From contig NZ_BJVA01000002.1 in assembly GCF_007988905.1 (NCBI RefSeq), forward strand, positions 62,001 through 126,000: DNA of 64,000 bases. The letters run 5' to 3'. The DNA comes from Gluconobacter kanchanaburiensis NBRC 103587. GTDB taxonomy: Bacteria; Pseudomonadota; Alphaproteobacteria; Acetobacterales; Acetobacteraceae. This document shows positions 27,601 through 36,174 of this stretch, piece after piece (position 1 is the stretch's first letter; each line of letters opens with the position of its first letter). Position numbers and translations under genes: made by a program. The notes beneath the pieces are model-generated. The model saw only the letters and a program-made list of their open reading frames with translations. It had not been told where the DNA came from and made no database searches.

Positions 27601-29743
27601 CGTTACGCTCGATGCCGCCGGGCGGGGGAGTGTCTCGTTCGACGTGCCGGATTTTGACGGACAACTCCATCTGATGGCAGCGGCCTGGAGCGAAGATGCC
27701 GTCGGTAACACACAGCGCGACATCACAACGCGGGACCCGGTTTTCCCGGATCTTGGTCTGCCGCGCTTTCTTGCACCCGGTGACAGCGCACAGGCCCAGG
27801 TTTCAATCGTGAATGTCACCGCTCCCGCAGGGCGTTATGACGTGGACGTCACGACAGATGGACCATTGCACGTCGTGGGGCCGGCCAGGGTGAATGCCAC
27901 CGTCCGGACCGGAAGCCGCGTCGATCTGCGCATCGGACTGGCCGCGGCCGCAGGACTGCCGCAGCGCACCGCGATAGGTCATGTTCATCTCACCCTGCAT
28001 CGACCGGGATCGTCCGTCCCCCTTCTGACAAGAAGCTGGCCCATCGGCATCCGGATGGCGCATATCCCCGTCACCGCCAGTCAGACGGCCCTGCTCCAGC
28101 CAGGCGCCACGAAGATCTGGGACCGGGCGGGACTTGCGGGTTTCGACCCGATGAACACACGGATCACACTGGGTATTTCTGCATCGGGTGGCATCGACAC
28201 CGTAGGGCTGATGCAGTCCCTGCAAGCCAGCGTCTGGGGGGATTCAGACACGCTCGCCGCACAGGCCCGTGCCCTGCTGCAAATGCCTGCTCACACTCCG
28301 GACGGGGAGCCGGGCAGAAATGTCCGAAGCGTCATCGACATGCTTTTCGATCGCCAGAACCCATCCGGCGAAATCGGCCAGTGGGAACGCTCCGATGGCC
28401 GCAGCCTTCCCGACGATCTGGACTACATCGCCGATTTCCTGACCCGCGCCAAAGCGGCCGGATATAAGGTGCCGGACGATCGCTTCGGCCTCCTGCTGGA
28501 TTATATCGAGAGCGGGCAGATGCAGTCCGGCTCCTCCTATGACGACGATCCCGGCAGCGACAGGGAAGCGGCGAAGCTGAACACGCGCGCCTATGCTGCT
28601 TATGTACTGGCACGTGCAGGACGGCTCCATCCGGAAGGCGTCCGAAATCTCGCAGCCCTGCTGGTCTCCAGACAGGACGGCGGGCATGTCAGCTATGTCT
28701 GGGCGGGAACGGCGGGGTCCAGCGCGCAGGCCCCTCCGATGGCGCTGGGCCATCTCGCGGTCGCACTCGCGCTCGATGACGCTCAGGACGATGGAAGTGC
28801 CACTTCCCCGGGGGCACTGTTTGATGCTGCGGTTGCAGCCCTGGGACCGGCTCGCACCGGAAAGCCCGGCCTTCTGGACTATGGATACTGGACCTATGTC
28901 CGCGACCTTGCAGGCCTTGCGGCGCTGACGGCGGAAGCGGGGGACGACCGCCGCACCCGCCTGCTCATAGACCGTTTCGGTCAGCTCACGCTCGCTCCCG
29001 ACGCCCTGCTGGACGCCAGCAAAACAGCCCTTCTGGAAGCCGCAGGCGCCATGAACGCCGATACGGAAGGCCGGGCGGTCAGGATACAGGGGCATCCTGA
29101 TCCCAGACCGCTTCATCTGCCCCTCGTCTATCCCGTCACGCCTGCCACGCTTGAAAAAAATGTGCGCGTCGAAAACACAGGCCGGAAATCCCTGTTCAGC
29201 ACATTGACTGTCTCCGGCGAACCGGCGGGGAATGTCGGCCCTCTGTCCAACGGACTGACCCTCGACATGCAGGGATACACCCTGAGCGGCACCCCCTTCG
29301 ATCTGACGCATATGAAACAGAACGACCGCTTCATCGTCAGTCTTCAGGGCAAGGCTCTCAATCCGGGAAGGTATACGGTGGGTATCACCAGTCTGCTCCC
29401 GGCAGGATGGGAAATCGAGAGTATTGTGTCCCCAGACGATGCGGCCGGAGCACAACGTTTCGGACGGGACGATGAGGACGACCGCACGAAACCGCCCTAT
29501 GCATTTCTGGGTGTCCTGAGCCAGACAGAACATACAGCCGCGATGGACGACAGGTTCAGCGCGGTCGTGAATTTCAACATGGCCACGCCCAATCCGGCAG
29601 AGCGAGGCTTTCATGTCGCCTATGTCGTCCGGGCCATCTCGGCGGGTCATTTTGCACTGCCCGAAGCCGTCGTCAGCGGGCGTTATCGTCCGGGTCTCAT
29701 GGGTCGCACCGCTGCGGGAACGGTCGAGATCGCAGCTCCGTGA
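24695..29743 (+). CDS. Bacterial alpha-2-macroglobulin without thioester
   Basis: A 1,682-residue periplasmic protein. The signal peptide ends near SDSRA-EG without a lipobox Cys, so it should be soluble or outer-membrane associated rather than a lipoprotein. The body has macroglobulin/MG repeats: ALVQPDRGIYRSGETVHLLALLRD (MG1/MG3 type), HARNGLPVSHVHVAVSAVDQGIL and the A2M domain around VALFDGPVTLDAAGRGSVSFDVPDFDGQLHLMAAAWS, then an alpha/alpha-toroid region (about 1140-1400) and a C-terminal domain. No CxEQ thioester is present: the only Cys residues are near the N-terminus, and the expected site reads LMQSLQASVWGD. Family members trap proteases and guard the cell wall together with PBP1C. 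The stop overlaps the pbpC start. Confidence 0.9.
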   Translation: MSFFRFAVISSFGIIAVSALFPVSDSRAEGNSPSPLTFQRTSLDATGEHPAICLHFDRNLNARDASTLAHFVHLHPAIPYTPRIQGSLFCLDDLAFAQAYRVTVDPSFASADGRHLVSPLLLNARFGRRDSNVALSGDGFIIPGRTSERATPLAIESVNVTSVRVRVFRVAPPRQGSGVTTVDSNALNLSQTRFQPWTFRHLLDTSMREIWHGTMAIDSAPDRTVTTGFPLADTIGAGRSGLYLVTVEDAALPRNKSPVETALGKGEDDFSLLQDRSISAHWVNLSDLGLTMLRGEDGLTISTRSLMTGQPTQGITLTVQARDGGILGTTTTDASGLGRFSASLLRGTRADRPAILLAEKGDDFGFLRLDRQWFDFSEHHVEGTDDETPAGNRALVQPDRGIYRSGETVHLLALLRDHAGRALPNIRPTLVLRRPDMMEERRILLSDGADGGYAVALPLSASAPTGLWRAEILLDPSLPPVGSARFAVQDFVPPMIEASFRAPAFATAGQDVVIDASARFLYGAPGTGLKSDSSYRIVPATDPVPGYKGWAFGFENEDIPTGGGDISAAPTDHDGHTRLAFTPDIPQGLTRPLAIDIRAGFLDPMGRRVGEKLTVPVRRTAPLIGLHMAADASASTGSAAVPIDLAGFTPNNTPFARAKIHWTLSRVNQIYNWSHTADNGWTFSSHTVDVPMRSGDVTTSPQGTARIAPVLDWGEYRLSVTPSDNDGAIGSSLHFQVGWGSSGNASAPDRLPLSVRDPHLAPGASTVIHIGAGFAGQAQVTIATDRVLNTRIVDVPKDGLDVPVTARPDWHSGAYALVTLYRPLNGPSGLRPHDPVRAVGVAWIGIDQSAHRLDVALDAPATMVPRHRITVPVTVHARNGLPVSHVHVAVSAVDQGILNLTHFRPLDLFDHLYGRSRLGLDMLDNYGSLLLSDAKTGAIRFGGDGAGESGGADGPPIRTTESVALFDGPVTLDAAGRGSVSFDVPDFDGQLHLMAAAWSEDAVGNTQRDITTRDPVFPDLGLPRFLAPGDSAQAQVSIVNVTAPAGRYDVDVTTDGPLHVVGPARVNATVRTGSRVDLRIGLAAAAGLPQRTAIGHVHLTLHRPGSSVPLLTRSWPIGIRMAHIPVTASQTALLQPGATKIWDRAGLAGFDPMNTRITLGISASGGIDTVGLMQSLQASVWGDSDTLAAQARALLQMPAHTPDGEPGRNVRSVIDMLFDRQNPSGEIGQWERSDGRSLPDDLDYIADFLTRAKAAGYKVPDDRFGLLLDYIESGQMQSGSSYDDDPGSDREAAKLNTRAYAAYVLARAGRLHPEGVRNLAALLVSRQDGGHVSYVWAGTAGSSAQAPPMALGHLAVALALDDAQDDGSATSPGALFDAAVAALGPARTGKPGLLDYGYWTYVRDLAGLAALTAEAGDDRRTRLLIDRFGQLTLAPDALLDASKTALLEAAGAMNADTEGRAVRIQGHPDPRPLHLPLVYPVTPATLEKNVRVENTGRKSLFSTLTVSGEPAGNVGPLSNGLTLDMQGYTLSGTPFDLTHMKQNDRFIVSLQGKALNPGRYTVGITSLLPAGWEIESIVSPDDAAGAQRFGRDDEDDRTKPPYAFLGVLSQTEHTAAMDDRFSAVVNFNMATPNPAERGFHVAYVVRAISAGHFALPEAVVSGRYRPGLMGRTAAGTVEIAAP

Positions 29744-31806
29744 CAGCAGACGAGCACCCTGCCGAAAAAGCGGAGAGCAGGCCAGCACGAGCCTCTCTTC
29801 GGGCGGCGCGTCTGGCCTGTCTCCTAGCCGCTATCGTGATCGGTGCCCTGTTTGTGATCGATCGTCTCAGCCCGCCGGACCTGCATCGCGCACAACAGGC
29901 AGCCCTTCTGGTTCAGGCCCGTGACCATACACTGCTCGACGGTCATACGGCCTCTGATGGCCTCTGGCGTCTGCCCGTTCAGGCATCCCATGTAGACCCG
30001 GCCTATCTTCAACTTCTCATGACAACGGAAGACCGCCGTTTCGATGATTATCCGGGCGTAGACCCGGAAGCACTCGCACGCGCATCCTGGCAACTGGCAC
30101 GACGGGGGCATATCGTTTCCGGCGGTTCGACACTGGCCATGCAGACGGCCCGTCTCCTTGCGCCCCATCCTCATACATGGTCCGGAAAACTGCGCGACAT
30201 ACTCCGCGCTCTTCAGCTTGAATGGCATTTCGGACGGTCCGGGGTTCTGGACCTGTACCTGACCCTCGCCCCGGAAGGCGGCAATATCGAGGGTATACGA
30301 ACGGCATCCCTTCTCTATTTCGGACACGAGCCGGATCACCTCACCTCCGCCGAAGCCGCCATTCTCGTAACACTTCCCCGGCGTCCTGCTGCCTTTCGTC
30401 CAGACATGCATCCCGATGCCCTGAAGGCAGCGGCGTTACGCACCCTGCGCCGGGCCTCTCTCGCGGTCCCTGCAGACACATGGCCCAGTAACGCATGGTC
30501 GGCTCCGACAAGCCACGGCGTCCCCCACGAAGCCCCCGAACTGACCGGACATTTTCTGAGTGCAGGGCGCGGAGGAGTCGTTCTCACAACGCTCGACGCA
30601 TCGTTGCAACGGAGTGTCCGGCACGTTCTCGCCAGCCAGGCAGCGCCTTTGCGCGGCACCTTCGCGGCTCTGGTAGCGGACCATGAACGACGCATCATTG
30701 CCTGGGTTGGCGGCGCTGAACACATGGCTCCGGGAAACGCGATTGATGCCGTCCTGACAGCCCGCTCGCCCGGCTCCGCCCTCAAGCCCTTTGTGTATGG
30801 CATGGCGTTCGAGAAAGGCTGGATGACTCCCCGCACCCGGCTGAACGACAGTCGCCTCGCCATCGGAGGGTATGCGCCGCTGGACTTCGACCATACGTTT
30901 CGGGGCGAAACCACTGTGAGCGAAGCACTCCAGCTTTCCCTGAACGTTCCGGCCATTCAGGCGCTGAATCTGGTGGGACCAACCCGTTTCATGGAGCGCC
31001 TGTCCAACAGTGGAGCGCGCCTGCATCTACCGAAAAATCCTGATGGTACTCAGAATGCTCCCAGTCTGGCCATCGTTCTGGGCGGTGTCGGAATATCACT
31101 TCATGATCTGACAATGCTTTATGCAGCGCTCGACCATGATGGGCGTGTCGCCCCGCTACGCATCGAATTGACGGAACCGGGAACGGAAAATGCCGCTTCC
31201 GGAACGCAGCTTCTGTCTGTTCGGGCGAACGCTGATATCCGTACAATCCTGCGTGGTACGGCCCCTCCGGCAGGCGTGGCCTCATGGGATCGCGTCGCAT
31301 TCAAGACAGGAACCTCCTATGGAAACCGCGATGGATGGGCGATGGCCTCCACTCCGCAGGCCACCATCGGGATCTGGGCAGGCAGGCCGGACGGCACAGC
31401 CTCCCCCGGTCTGACAGGACGCGACACAGCAGCGCCCTTGCTGGCGGATGTCCTCTCGCTTCTTCATCCAGACACGGCCCCAGAAACCACTCCGATGAGT
31501 GCTCACCATGCGGGTGCAATCTTGTCCCCTGCGCTCCAGACCCTGTCGCGCGGAAAAATGCCCCAGATTATCTTCCCGCATGATCACGCCGATATCGAAA
31601 GCCGCTCCCCGGATGGCGGGATGCTTCCCATTGGTCTGGAAGCATCCGGCGGCCAGCCCCCCTATCGCTGGTTCGTTAACGGCATGCCGCTGACACTGCC
31701 ACCCGGTGCGCAGCCGTTCTGGACGCCGGATGGAACAGGATTTGTCCATATTGCACTGGCGGATGCGGGGAATGGACATGCGGCCGTAGATATCCGCGTG
31801 CGCTGA
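29740..31806 (+). CDS. pbpC: Penicillin-binding protein 1C (bifunctional peptidoglycan synthase)
   Basis: A 688-residue protein with an N-terminal membrane anchor (ARLACLLAAIVIGALFVIDRL), a GT51 glycosyltransferase domain (TTEDRRFDDYPGVDPEALARA with catalytic Glu near residue 97; GGSTLAMQTARLL), a transpeptidase domain (RSPGSALKPFVYG with nucleophile Ser346, SLN motif LSLNVPA, KTGTSYGNRDGW near 521) and a short C-terminal PBP1C-type (BiPBP_C) domain with PYRWFVNG. The GTG start overlaps the alpha-2-macroglobulin stop (GTGA), so translation is coupled. The pairing with alpha-2-macroglobulin is a known bacterial combination linked to envelope repair and defence. Confidence 0.93.
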   Translation: MTADEHPAEKAESRPARASLRAARLACLLAAIVIGALFVIDRLSPPDLHRAQQAALLVQARDHTLLDGHTASDGLWRLPVQASHVDPAYLQLLMTTEDRRFDDYPGVDPEALARASWQLARRGHIVSGGSTLAMQTARLLAPHPHTWSGKLRDILRALQLEWHFGRSGVLDLYLTLAPEGGNIEGIRTASLLYFGHEPDHLTSAEAAILVTLPRRPAAFRPDMHPDALKAAALRTLRRASLAVPADTWPSNAWSAPTSHGVPHEAPELTGHFLSAGRGGVVLTTLDASLQRSVRHVLASQAAPLRGTFAALVADHERRIIAWVGGAEHMAPGNAIDAVLTARSPGSALKPFVYGMAFEKGWMTPRTRLNDSRLAIGGYAPLDFDHTFRGETTVSEALQLSLNVPAIQALNLVGPTRFMERLSNSGARLHLPKNPDGTQNAPSLAIVLGGVGISLHDLTMLYAALDHDGRVAPLRIELTEPGTENAASGTQLLSVRANADIRTILRGTAPPAGVASWDRVAFKTGTSYGNRDGWAMASTPQATIGIWAGRPDGTASPGLTGRDTAAPLLADVLSLLHPDTAPETTPMSAHHAGAILSPALQTLSRGKMPQIIFPHDHADIESRSPDGGMLPIGLEASGGQPPYRWFVNGMPLTLPPGAQPFWTPDGTGFVHIALADAGNGHAAVDIRVR

Positions 31807-31844
31807 AAATATGGGGGAAGCGGATGATCCCCCAATGCTTTCAG
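31803..31844. terminator. Bidirectional terminator between pbpC and deoC
   Basis: CTGAAA..TGGGGG pairs with CCCCCA..TTTCAG across a 10-nt loop, giving an outer 6-bp and inner 6-bp stem with a small mismatched bulge. It spans the stop codons of the two convergent genes and can terminate either one. Confidence 0.7.
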
Positions 31845-32527
31845 TAAGATGACGTACCGGCTGTTCCCTTAACGATTGCAATTCCGGAGCTGGTGCCCAG
31901 GCGGGTGGCACCAGCGGCGACCATCGCGTCCGCAGCAGCCCTGTCCCGCACGCCGCCGGAGGCCTTGACGCCCATATCCGGGCCTACCGTCTCCCGCATG
32001 AGCTGAACGTCCGCGACCGTTGCGCCGCCTTTGGAGAAGCCGGTGGACGTCTTGACGAAGGCCACGCCGATATTCTGACAGATCCGGCACGCGGCAGTTT
32101 TCTCCTCCTGCGACAGAAGGGCCGTTTCAAGAATAACCTTGAGCGGGACGTTGCCGCAGGCCTCGAAAACCTTGCGGATATCGTCTTCGACCGCGCCCAG
32201 ATCGCCGTCCTTCAGCCAGCCGATATTCAGCACCATGTCGATTTCGCGGGCGCCCTGCGCGATGGCCTGCCGCGCTTCGAAAGCCTTGGCGTCGGGAAGC
32301 ATCGCGCCCAGCGGGAAACCAACGACGGCGCACAGAACCACCGAGGAATTCTGAAGCAGACGTGCACAGAGGGGGACACGGCCTGAATTGACGCACACGG
32401 AATGGAACCCGAATTTCCGGGCGTCCTCGCAGAGGCTTTCAATCTGCGCGCGCGTCGCATCGGGCGCGAGCAGCGTGTGATCGATCAGTGTAGCGTAGGA
32501 GGAAGCGGTCATTGTTGTCATGGTCAT
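31841..32527 (-). CDS. deoC: Deoxyribose-phosphate aldolase
   Basis: A 228-residue class I aldolase that splits 2-deoxyribose 5-phosphate into glyceraldehyde 3-phosphate and acetaldehyde. The Schiff-base Lys is in [10 protein letters not shown] (about residue 159), the catalytic Asp in REIDMVLN (97) and the second Lys in GVKASGG (about 190). Length is standard. The ATG at 32527 has AGGGA about 7 nt upstream and follows the preceding gene by 1 nt. It is the final enzyme of the deoK-deoP-deoX-deoC set, acting on the product of the kinase. Confidence 0.93.
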   Translation of the reverse strand: MTMTTMTASSYATLIDHTLLAPDATRAQIESLCEDARKFGFHSVCVNSGRVPLCARLLQNSSVVLCAVVGFPLGAMLPDAKAFEARQAIAQGAREIDMVLNIGWLKDGDLGAVEDDIRKVFEACGNVPLKVILETALLSQEEKTAACRICQNIGVAFVKTSTGFSKGGATVADVQLMRETVGPDMGVKASGGVRDRAAADAMVAAGATRLGTSSGIAIVKGTAGTSSY

Positions 32528-32528
32528 T

Positions 32529-33629
32529 TCAGTTCCCTGTACTGTTCCGGGAGGACGTTTCCTGGTCGAGACCGGCGAGCGTGGCGTCGTATTCCTGCGC
32601 GTTCAGCAGACCGGTATGGACCGAGAAAGACGCCTTCTGGCCGGGTGAGAGCTGCCGGACATTGCCCTTGCGGCTTTCCGCCAGATACCCTTCCGGATCG
32701 CAGGTGGCGGGCAGAACGAACCCCGCGACATGATAGTCGGGGTCGTGAAGGACCCAGCGCGTTGCATGCGTGAAGTCTTCCGGCGCGTAGCGGGTATAAA
32801 AAGCGGCGCCATCAGGATGTCTGAGAAAGAAATGGGCATTGCCGCCCTGATCGGTGCCGACATCCCCGAGAAAGCTGACGATCTCCGGTTCATACATCGC
32901 CGGGGAGTCGAGTTTCCGCATCAGCCGCGGGTCCCTGGCCAGTTTCGCGATATAATCGCGCCACTGATCGGTGGGATGGACATGGGCAGGCACACTGGTG
33001 CGGACCCTGATCTCTCCGACGCCCAGAGGCTCCACGAAAGTGCCGTCAGGAACATAGGCGTAATTGGCATGGGCCATATACATGAGGTCCATGGATTTTC
33101 CGCCCCGGTTGAGGACGTCCATTCCGATGTCGAAGGTCGCCTCCCCTGCGCGCAGGGTGACGGACGGCGTTGCGTCATAACGGTTTCCGAAACCTTCGAC
33201 GTGCCGGTAAATCCCGCCCAGCGTCAGGGCTGAACCGTCTTCGCTGATTTCAAGCCAGGCCTCGTCCATCCGGGCACAGGGCATCTCTCCGTGCAGCGGA
33301 TGAGTGTCGTCCGGGCCGGGACAGCCGTTCCGCAGCAGGCCCGCATGAAACATGAAACAACCATATGTGCCGAGGATCGTCGGGCTCGGCACCGGCTGGT
33401 CGAAAACGGACGTCATGCGCAGGTCCTGCCCGTCAAAAACAGCCGACCAGATCATCTGCCCCATGAACGGCAGAATAATCAGGCCGCCCCGCTCATTTTC
33501 GAGCGAGACGGCAATTACACCGGACGGATAGGTCCAGCCGCTGACGGTAAAGGCACCGGATCGAAGCAGCGTGCGCTTTTCAAAGCCAAAAGTGCTTCTG
33601 TCGAGAGGAATATGGATCGTCACAGACAC
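32529..33629 (-). CDS. deoX: DeoX-like DUF4432 aldose-epimerase-fold protein
   Basis: A 366-residue member of DUF4432, a branch of the galactose-mutarotase/aldose-1-epimerase fold. Visible features are the family stretches [26 protein letters not shown] (His-rich active-site region) and [15 protein letters not shown]. The Salmonella deoQKPX deoxyribose operon contains a homologue called DeoX, whose exact reaction is unclear; mutarotation of the sugar is a reasonable guess. The GTG start follows the stop of the permease gene directly (TAA-GTG). The gene sits between the permease and the aldolase, consistent with a role early in deoxyribose use. Confidence 0.8.
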   Translation of the reverse strand: MSVTIHIPLDRSTFGFEKRTLLRSGAFTVSGWTYPSGVIAVSLENERGGLIILPFMGQMIWSAVFDGQDLRMTSVFDQPVPSPTILGTYGCFMFHAGLLRNGCPGPDDTHPLHGEMPCARMDEAWLEISEDGSALTLGGIYRHVEGFGNRYDATPSVTLRAGEATFDIGMDVLNRGGKSMDLMYMAHANYAYVPDGTFVEPLGVGEIRVRTSVPAHVHPTDQWRDYIAKLARDPRLMRKLDSPAMYEPEIVSFLGDVGTDQGGNAHFFLRHPDGAAFYTRYAPEDFTHATRWVLHDPDYHVAGFVLPATCDPEGYLAESRKGNVRQLSPGQKASFSVHTGLLNAQEYDATLAGLDQETSSRNSTGN

Positions 33630-34961
33630 TTACTCCGCAGGCACCAGAGGCGAGACAGGCAGGGTGCGGGCGATCGGGCGCCTGTCGCAGTAACGACCGA
33701 ACATCACAATCACGACGAAGCAGACGAGCGGCACGATATAGGCCATCTGCATATTGCCGCCCGAGGCGTCGGAAATCAGGCCCTGAATGAGCGGCAGCAC
33801 ACCGCCGCCCACGATGCTCATGACCAGAATGGAACCGCCAATGGCCGTATCCTTCCCGAGCCCTTCGATCGTCAGGCCATAGATCGTGGGCCATGCCGGT
33901 CCCAGGAAAACGCTGACGGCGACGGCCGCATAAACGGCGGAAATATTGGGGACAAGAATGACGTAGAGCAGGATCGCGATGCACATCACGGAATACAGGG
34001 TCAGCACGCGGGCGGCCGACATGCGCTTCATGAGAACGTTGGCGATCATTTTTCCGAGGAAGTAGGCCGCGAACGTTCCCATCAGGAACCATGAGGCATC
34101 ATGTTCGTGCATGTGCCCGAGTTGCATCGCCAGGCGGATGGTGAAGCTCCACACACCGACCTGTGCCCCGACATAGAGGAACTGGGTCGCGACCCCGAAC
34201 ACGAATCGCTGGTTCCGGAACAGCCGTCCGAGGGTCTTGCCAATACTGGAAAAATGCTCGTCCTCGGCGCCTGTGGCCGTGTGATACAGGCCCTTGCAGG
34301 CCGGATAGCGCGTGCAGACGATCAACACGAAAATCACGATCAGAACGGCGATCATCCATTTGTAGGGGACAAGCGTGTCCTGGATCATGGCCAGCTGCTG
34401 CTGGGCAGACGTCATGCCGGCCGTAGCGGGAGCAGGCTCATGGAACATGGCATGGCTGCCGACGAACACCCCCGTAATCGCACCAAAGGGATGAAATGTC
34501 TGGGAGATGTTCAGCCGGCGCGTACTGCCCTCGCGGGGGCCGAGAAGCGTGGAATAGGTGTTGCTCGAGGTTTCCAGAAAGGACAGGCCCGCGGCAATGA
34601 CGAACAGCGCGCCAAGGAACATTTCATATCGGGCGAAATAGGCGGCGGGAAAAAACAGGCAGCAACCGACCATGTACAGCCCCAGCCCGAACAGGATCGT
34701 CGCCTTGTAGCTGAAGCGGCGGACAAAAAGGGCCGCCGGGATCGCAAGGAAAAAATAGCCCAGATAGAAAGCCGACTGGACGAAAGCCGTCTGAAAGTCC
34801 GAAAGGACGAAAGCTTTCTTGAAATGCGCGATCAGCACGTCGTTCATGCTGGCGGCCGCGGCCCACAGCGAAAAAATACAGCATAGCAGGATGAAGGCGA
34901 ACCAGGGCGTACGGTTCAGATACAGCCCGTCGGGGGTTTGTTGGATCGGCTCTTGATTCAT
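33630..34961 (-). CDS. deoP: FucP-family sugar permease, DeoP-like
   Basis: A 443-residue MFS transporter of the L-fucose:H+ symporter group, with about 12 hydrophobic segments (WFAFILLCCIFSLWAAAASM, FYLGYFFLAIPAALF, LGLYMVGCCLFFPAAYF, and so on). The FucP-type signature LSFLETSSNTYSTLLGPREGSTRRLNISQTFHPFGA is clear. In the Salmonella deoQKPX operon the FucP homologue DeoP imports deoxyribose; the same order here, with a ribokinase-like gene upstream and deoX/deoC downstream, supports the same substrate. The stop abuts the deoX start with no gap. Confidence 0.85.
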   Translation of the reverse strand: MNQEPIQQTPDGLYLNRTPWFAFILLCCIFSLWAAAASMNDVLIAHFKKAFVLSDFQTAFVQSAFYLGYFFLAIPAALFVRRFSYKATILFGLGLYMVGCCLFFPAAYFARYEMFLGALFVIAAGLSFLETSSNTYSTLLGPREGSTRRLNISQTFHPFGAITGVFVGSHAMFHEPAPATAGMTSAQQQLAMIQDTLVPYKWMIAVLIVIFVLIVCTRYPACKGLYHTATGAEDEHFSSIGKTLGRLFRNQRFVFGVATQFLYVGAQVGVWSFTIRLAMQLGHMHEHDASWFLMGTFAAYFLGKMIANVLMKRMSAARVLTLYSVMCIAILLYVILVPNISAVYAAVAVSVFLGPAWPTIYGLTIEGLGKDTAIGGSILVMSIVGGGVLPLIQGLISDASGGNMQMAYIVPLVCFVVIVMFGRYCDRRPIARTLPVSPLVPAE

Positions 34962-35021
34962 GATTGACCTCGGTCGGCCGGGCGCGACGTGCCCATGTGC
35001 GTGTGATGTTTCAAAATCTGG

Positions 35022-35951
35022 TCAGGCGGCGGTGCGCTGGTCCCGGAACCGTTCGAAAGCGGCGCTGTCCGGATAGGAGGACTGCGTGCCGAAGGCCGTT
35101 ACGGAGCATGCGGAATAGGCGACGGCCTCTTCCATGGCCGTGCGGATATCGTGAGTTTCACTCCAGACTTTCGCGAAACAGCCGACGAACGCATCTCCAG
35201 CGCCGGTTGTATCAACCGCGTTCACCCGGCAGGCAGGAATGTGCCATTCACCTTCGCAGCCAACATAGAGTGCGCCTTTTTCGCCCAGTGTCGCGATGAT
35301 GTGTGTGCAGCCATTGTCAACCAGGCTGCGGGCCGCGGCCTGTGCCGTTTCAAGAGAGGTAACAGGCATCCCGCTCAGCAGCGCCAGTTCCGTTTCGTTC
35401 GGTGCAAGGAAATCCAGCTTTGCCAGACGTGCCGGATCCAGCCCCGCGACGGCGGGAGCGGGATTGAGTAGTACGGGAATCCCGTGTTCGGCGGCGAAAT
35501 CGATGGCCGCATAGACGACCTCAATCGCAATTTCGAGTTGAAGAACGATCAGCGACGACTGCTTCAGAGCATCGGCGGCATCCTTGATCGCGATGGCATC
35601 CATCGCGGCGTTGGCCCCCTTGATGATGAGGATGCTGTTGCCGGAATCCGGTCGCACAAAAATAGGGGCAACGCCGCTGGAGGCGCCGGGCACTTTCCGG
35701 ACATGGCGCGTATCGATGCCGCAGGCCTGTAGATTGGCGATCGTGCCGTCGGCGAAGAAATCATCGCCGACGCGTGTGACGAAGACCACATCCGCGCCCA
35801 GCTTCGCAGCCGCGACTGCCTGATTGGCGCCCTTCCCCCCACAGCCCAGCGAAAAACGGGGCGCTTCGAGCGTCTCACCCGCTTCCGGCATCCGATCTAC
35901 ATATGTGATCAGATCGACCATGTTGCTCCCGATAACAGCGATACGATTCAT
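35022..35951 (-). CDS. deoK: Deoxyribokinase (PfkB/ribokinase family)
   Basis: A 309-residue PfkB-type sugar kinase. Motifs: N-terminal GSNMVDLITYVDRMPEAGET and GCGGKGANQAVAAAKLGADV (sugar binding), ATLGEKGALYV, and the C-terminal DTTGAGDAFVGCF with the catalytic Asp (anion-hole GAGD). It is the first gene of the minus-strand operon; deoP follows 60 bp downstream. With DeoC present, phosphorylation of 2-deoxyribose to its 5-phosphate is more likely than action on ribose, though the sequence alone cannot separate them. ATG 35951 has AAGGTGGG about 6 nt upstream; a GTG at 35960 would add three residues. Confidence 0.82.
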   Translation of the reverse strand: MNRIAVIGSNMVDLITYVDRMPEAGETLEAPRFSLGCGGKGANQAVAAAKLGADVVFVTRVGDDFFADGTIANLQACGIDTRHVRKVPGASSGVAPIFVRPDSGNSILIIKGANAAMDAIAIKDAADALKQSSLIVLQLEIAIEVVYAAIDFAAEHGIPVLLNPAPAVAGLDPARLAKLDFLAPNETELALLSGMPVTSLETAQAAARSLVDNGCTHIIATLGEKGALYVGCEGEWHIPACRVNAVDTTGAGDAFVGCFAKVWSETHDIRTAMEEAVAYSACSVTAFGTQSSYPDSAAFERFRDQRTAA

Positions 35952-35960
35952 TGATCCCAC

Positions 35961-36174
35961 CTTTCCGAATCCTCTCGGACGGTGTGATACATAACATTAG
36001 AATTCCGCCTGTCATCACATTTTATAGTTATAAATATAACTCTATAACGTTACCATTTAGGCTATGTTGATTTCCCAATCCGGACAGCTCCCGGTCCACC
36101 GCCATTCATATCAATGCATAAAAATGATATATCGGACTGAAGACTATAAATTCAGTGCATCTGATGGAGATGAC
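35961..36174. promoter_or_regulatory. deoK-metR divergent intergenic region with palindromes
   Basis: A 14-bp near-perfect palindrome GTTATA-AA-TATAAC lies at 36027-36040, followed by another TATAAC half, so three GTTATA-type half sites cluster in about 25 bp. This could be the operator of the deo operon repressor, which I do not see in the window. Nearer metR, ACTGAA (36136-36141) and TTCAGT (36151-36156), 9 nt apart, flank the metR SD, and could be an autoregulatory site. The core promoters are not assigned. A distant pair TGTGAT/ATCACA is weak. Confidence 0.5.

Noticed and set aside
33291-34094. 267-codon plus-strand frame opposite deoX and deoP
   Set aside because: Low-complexity His/Asp/Arg-rich product, antisense to two convincing genes.
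35980-36020. A TGTGAT/ATCACA pair that could suggest a CRP site
   Set aside because: The half sites are about 26 bp apart, far from the CRP spacing of 6.
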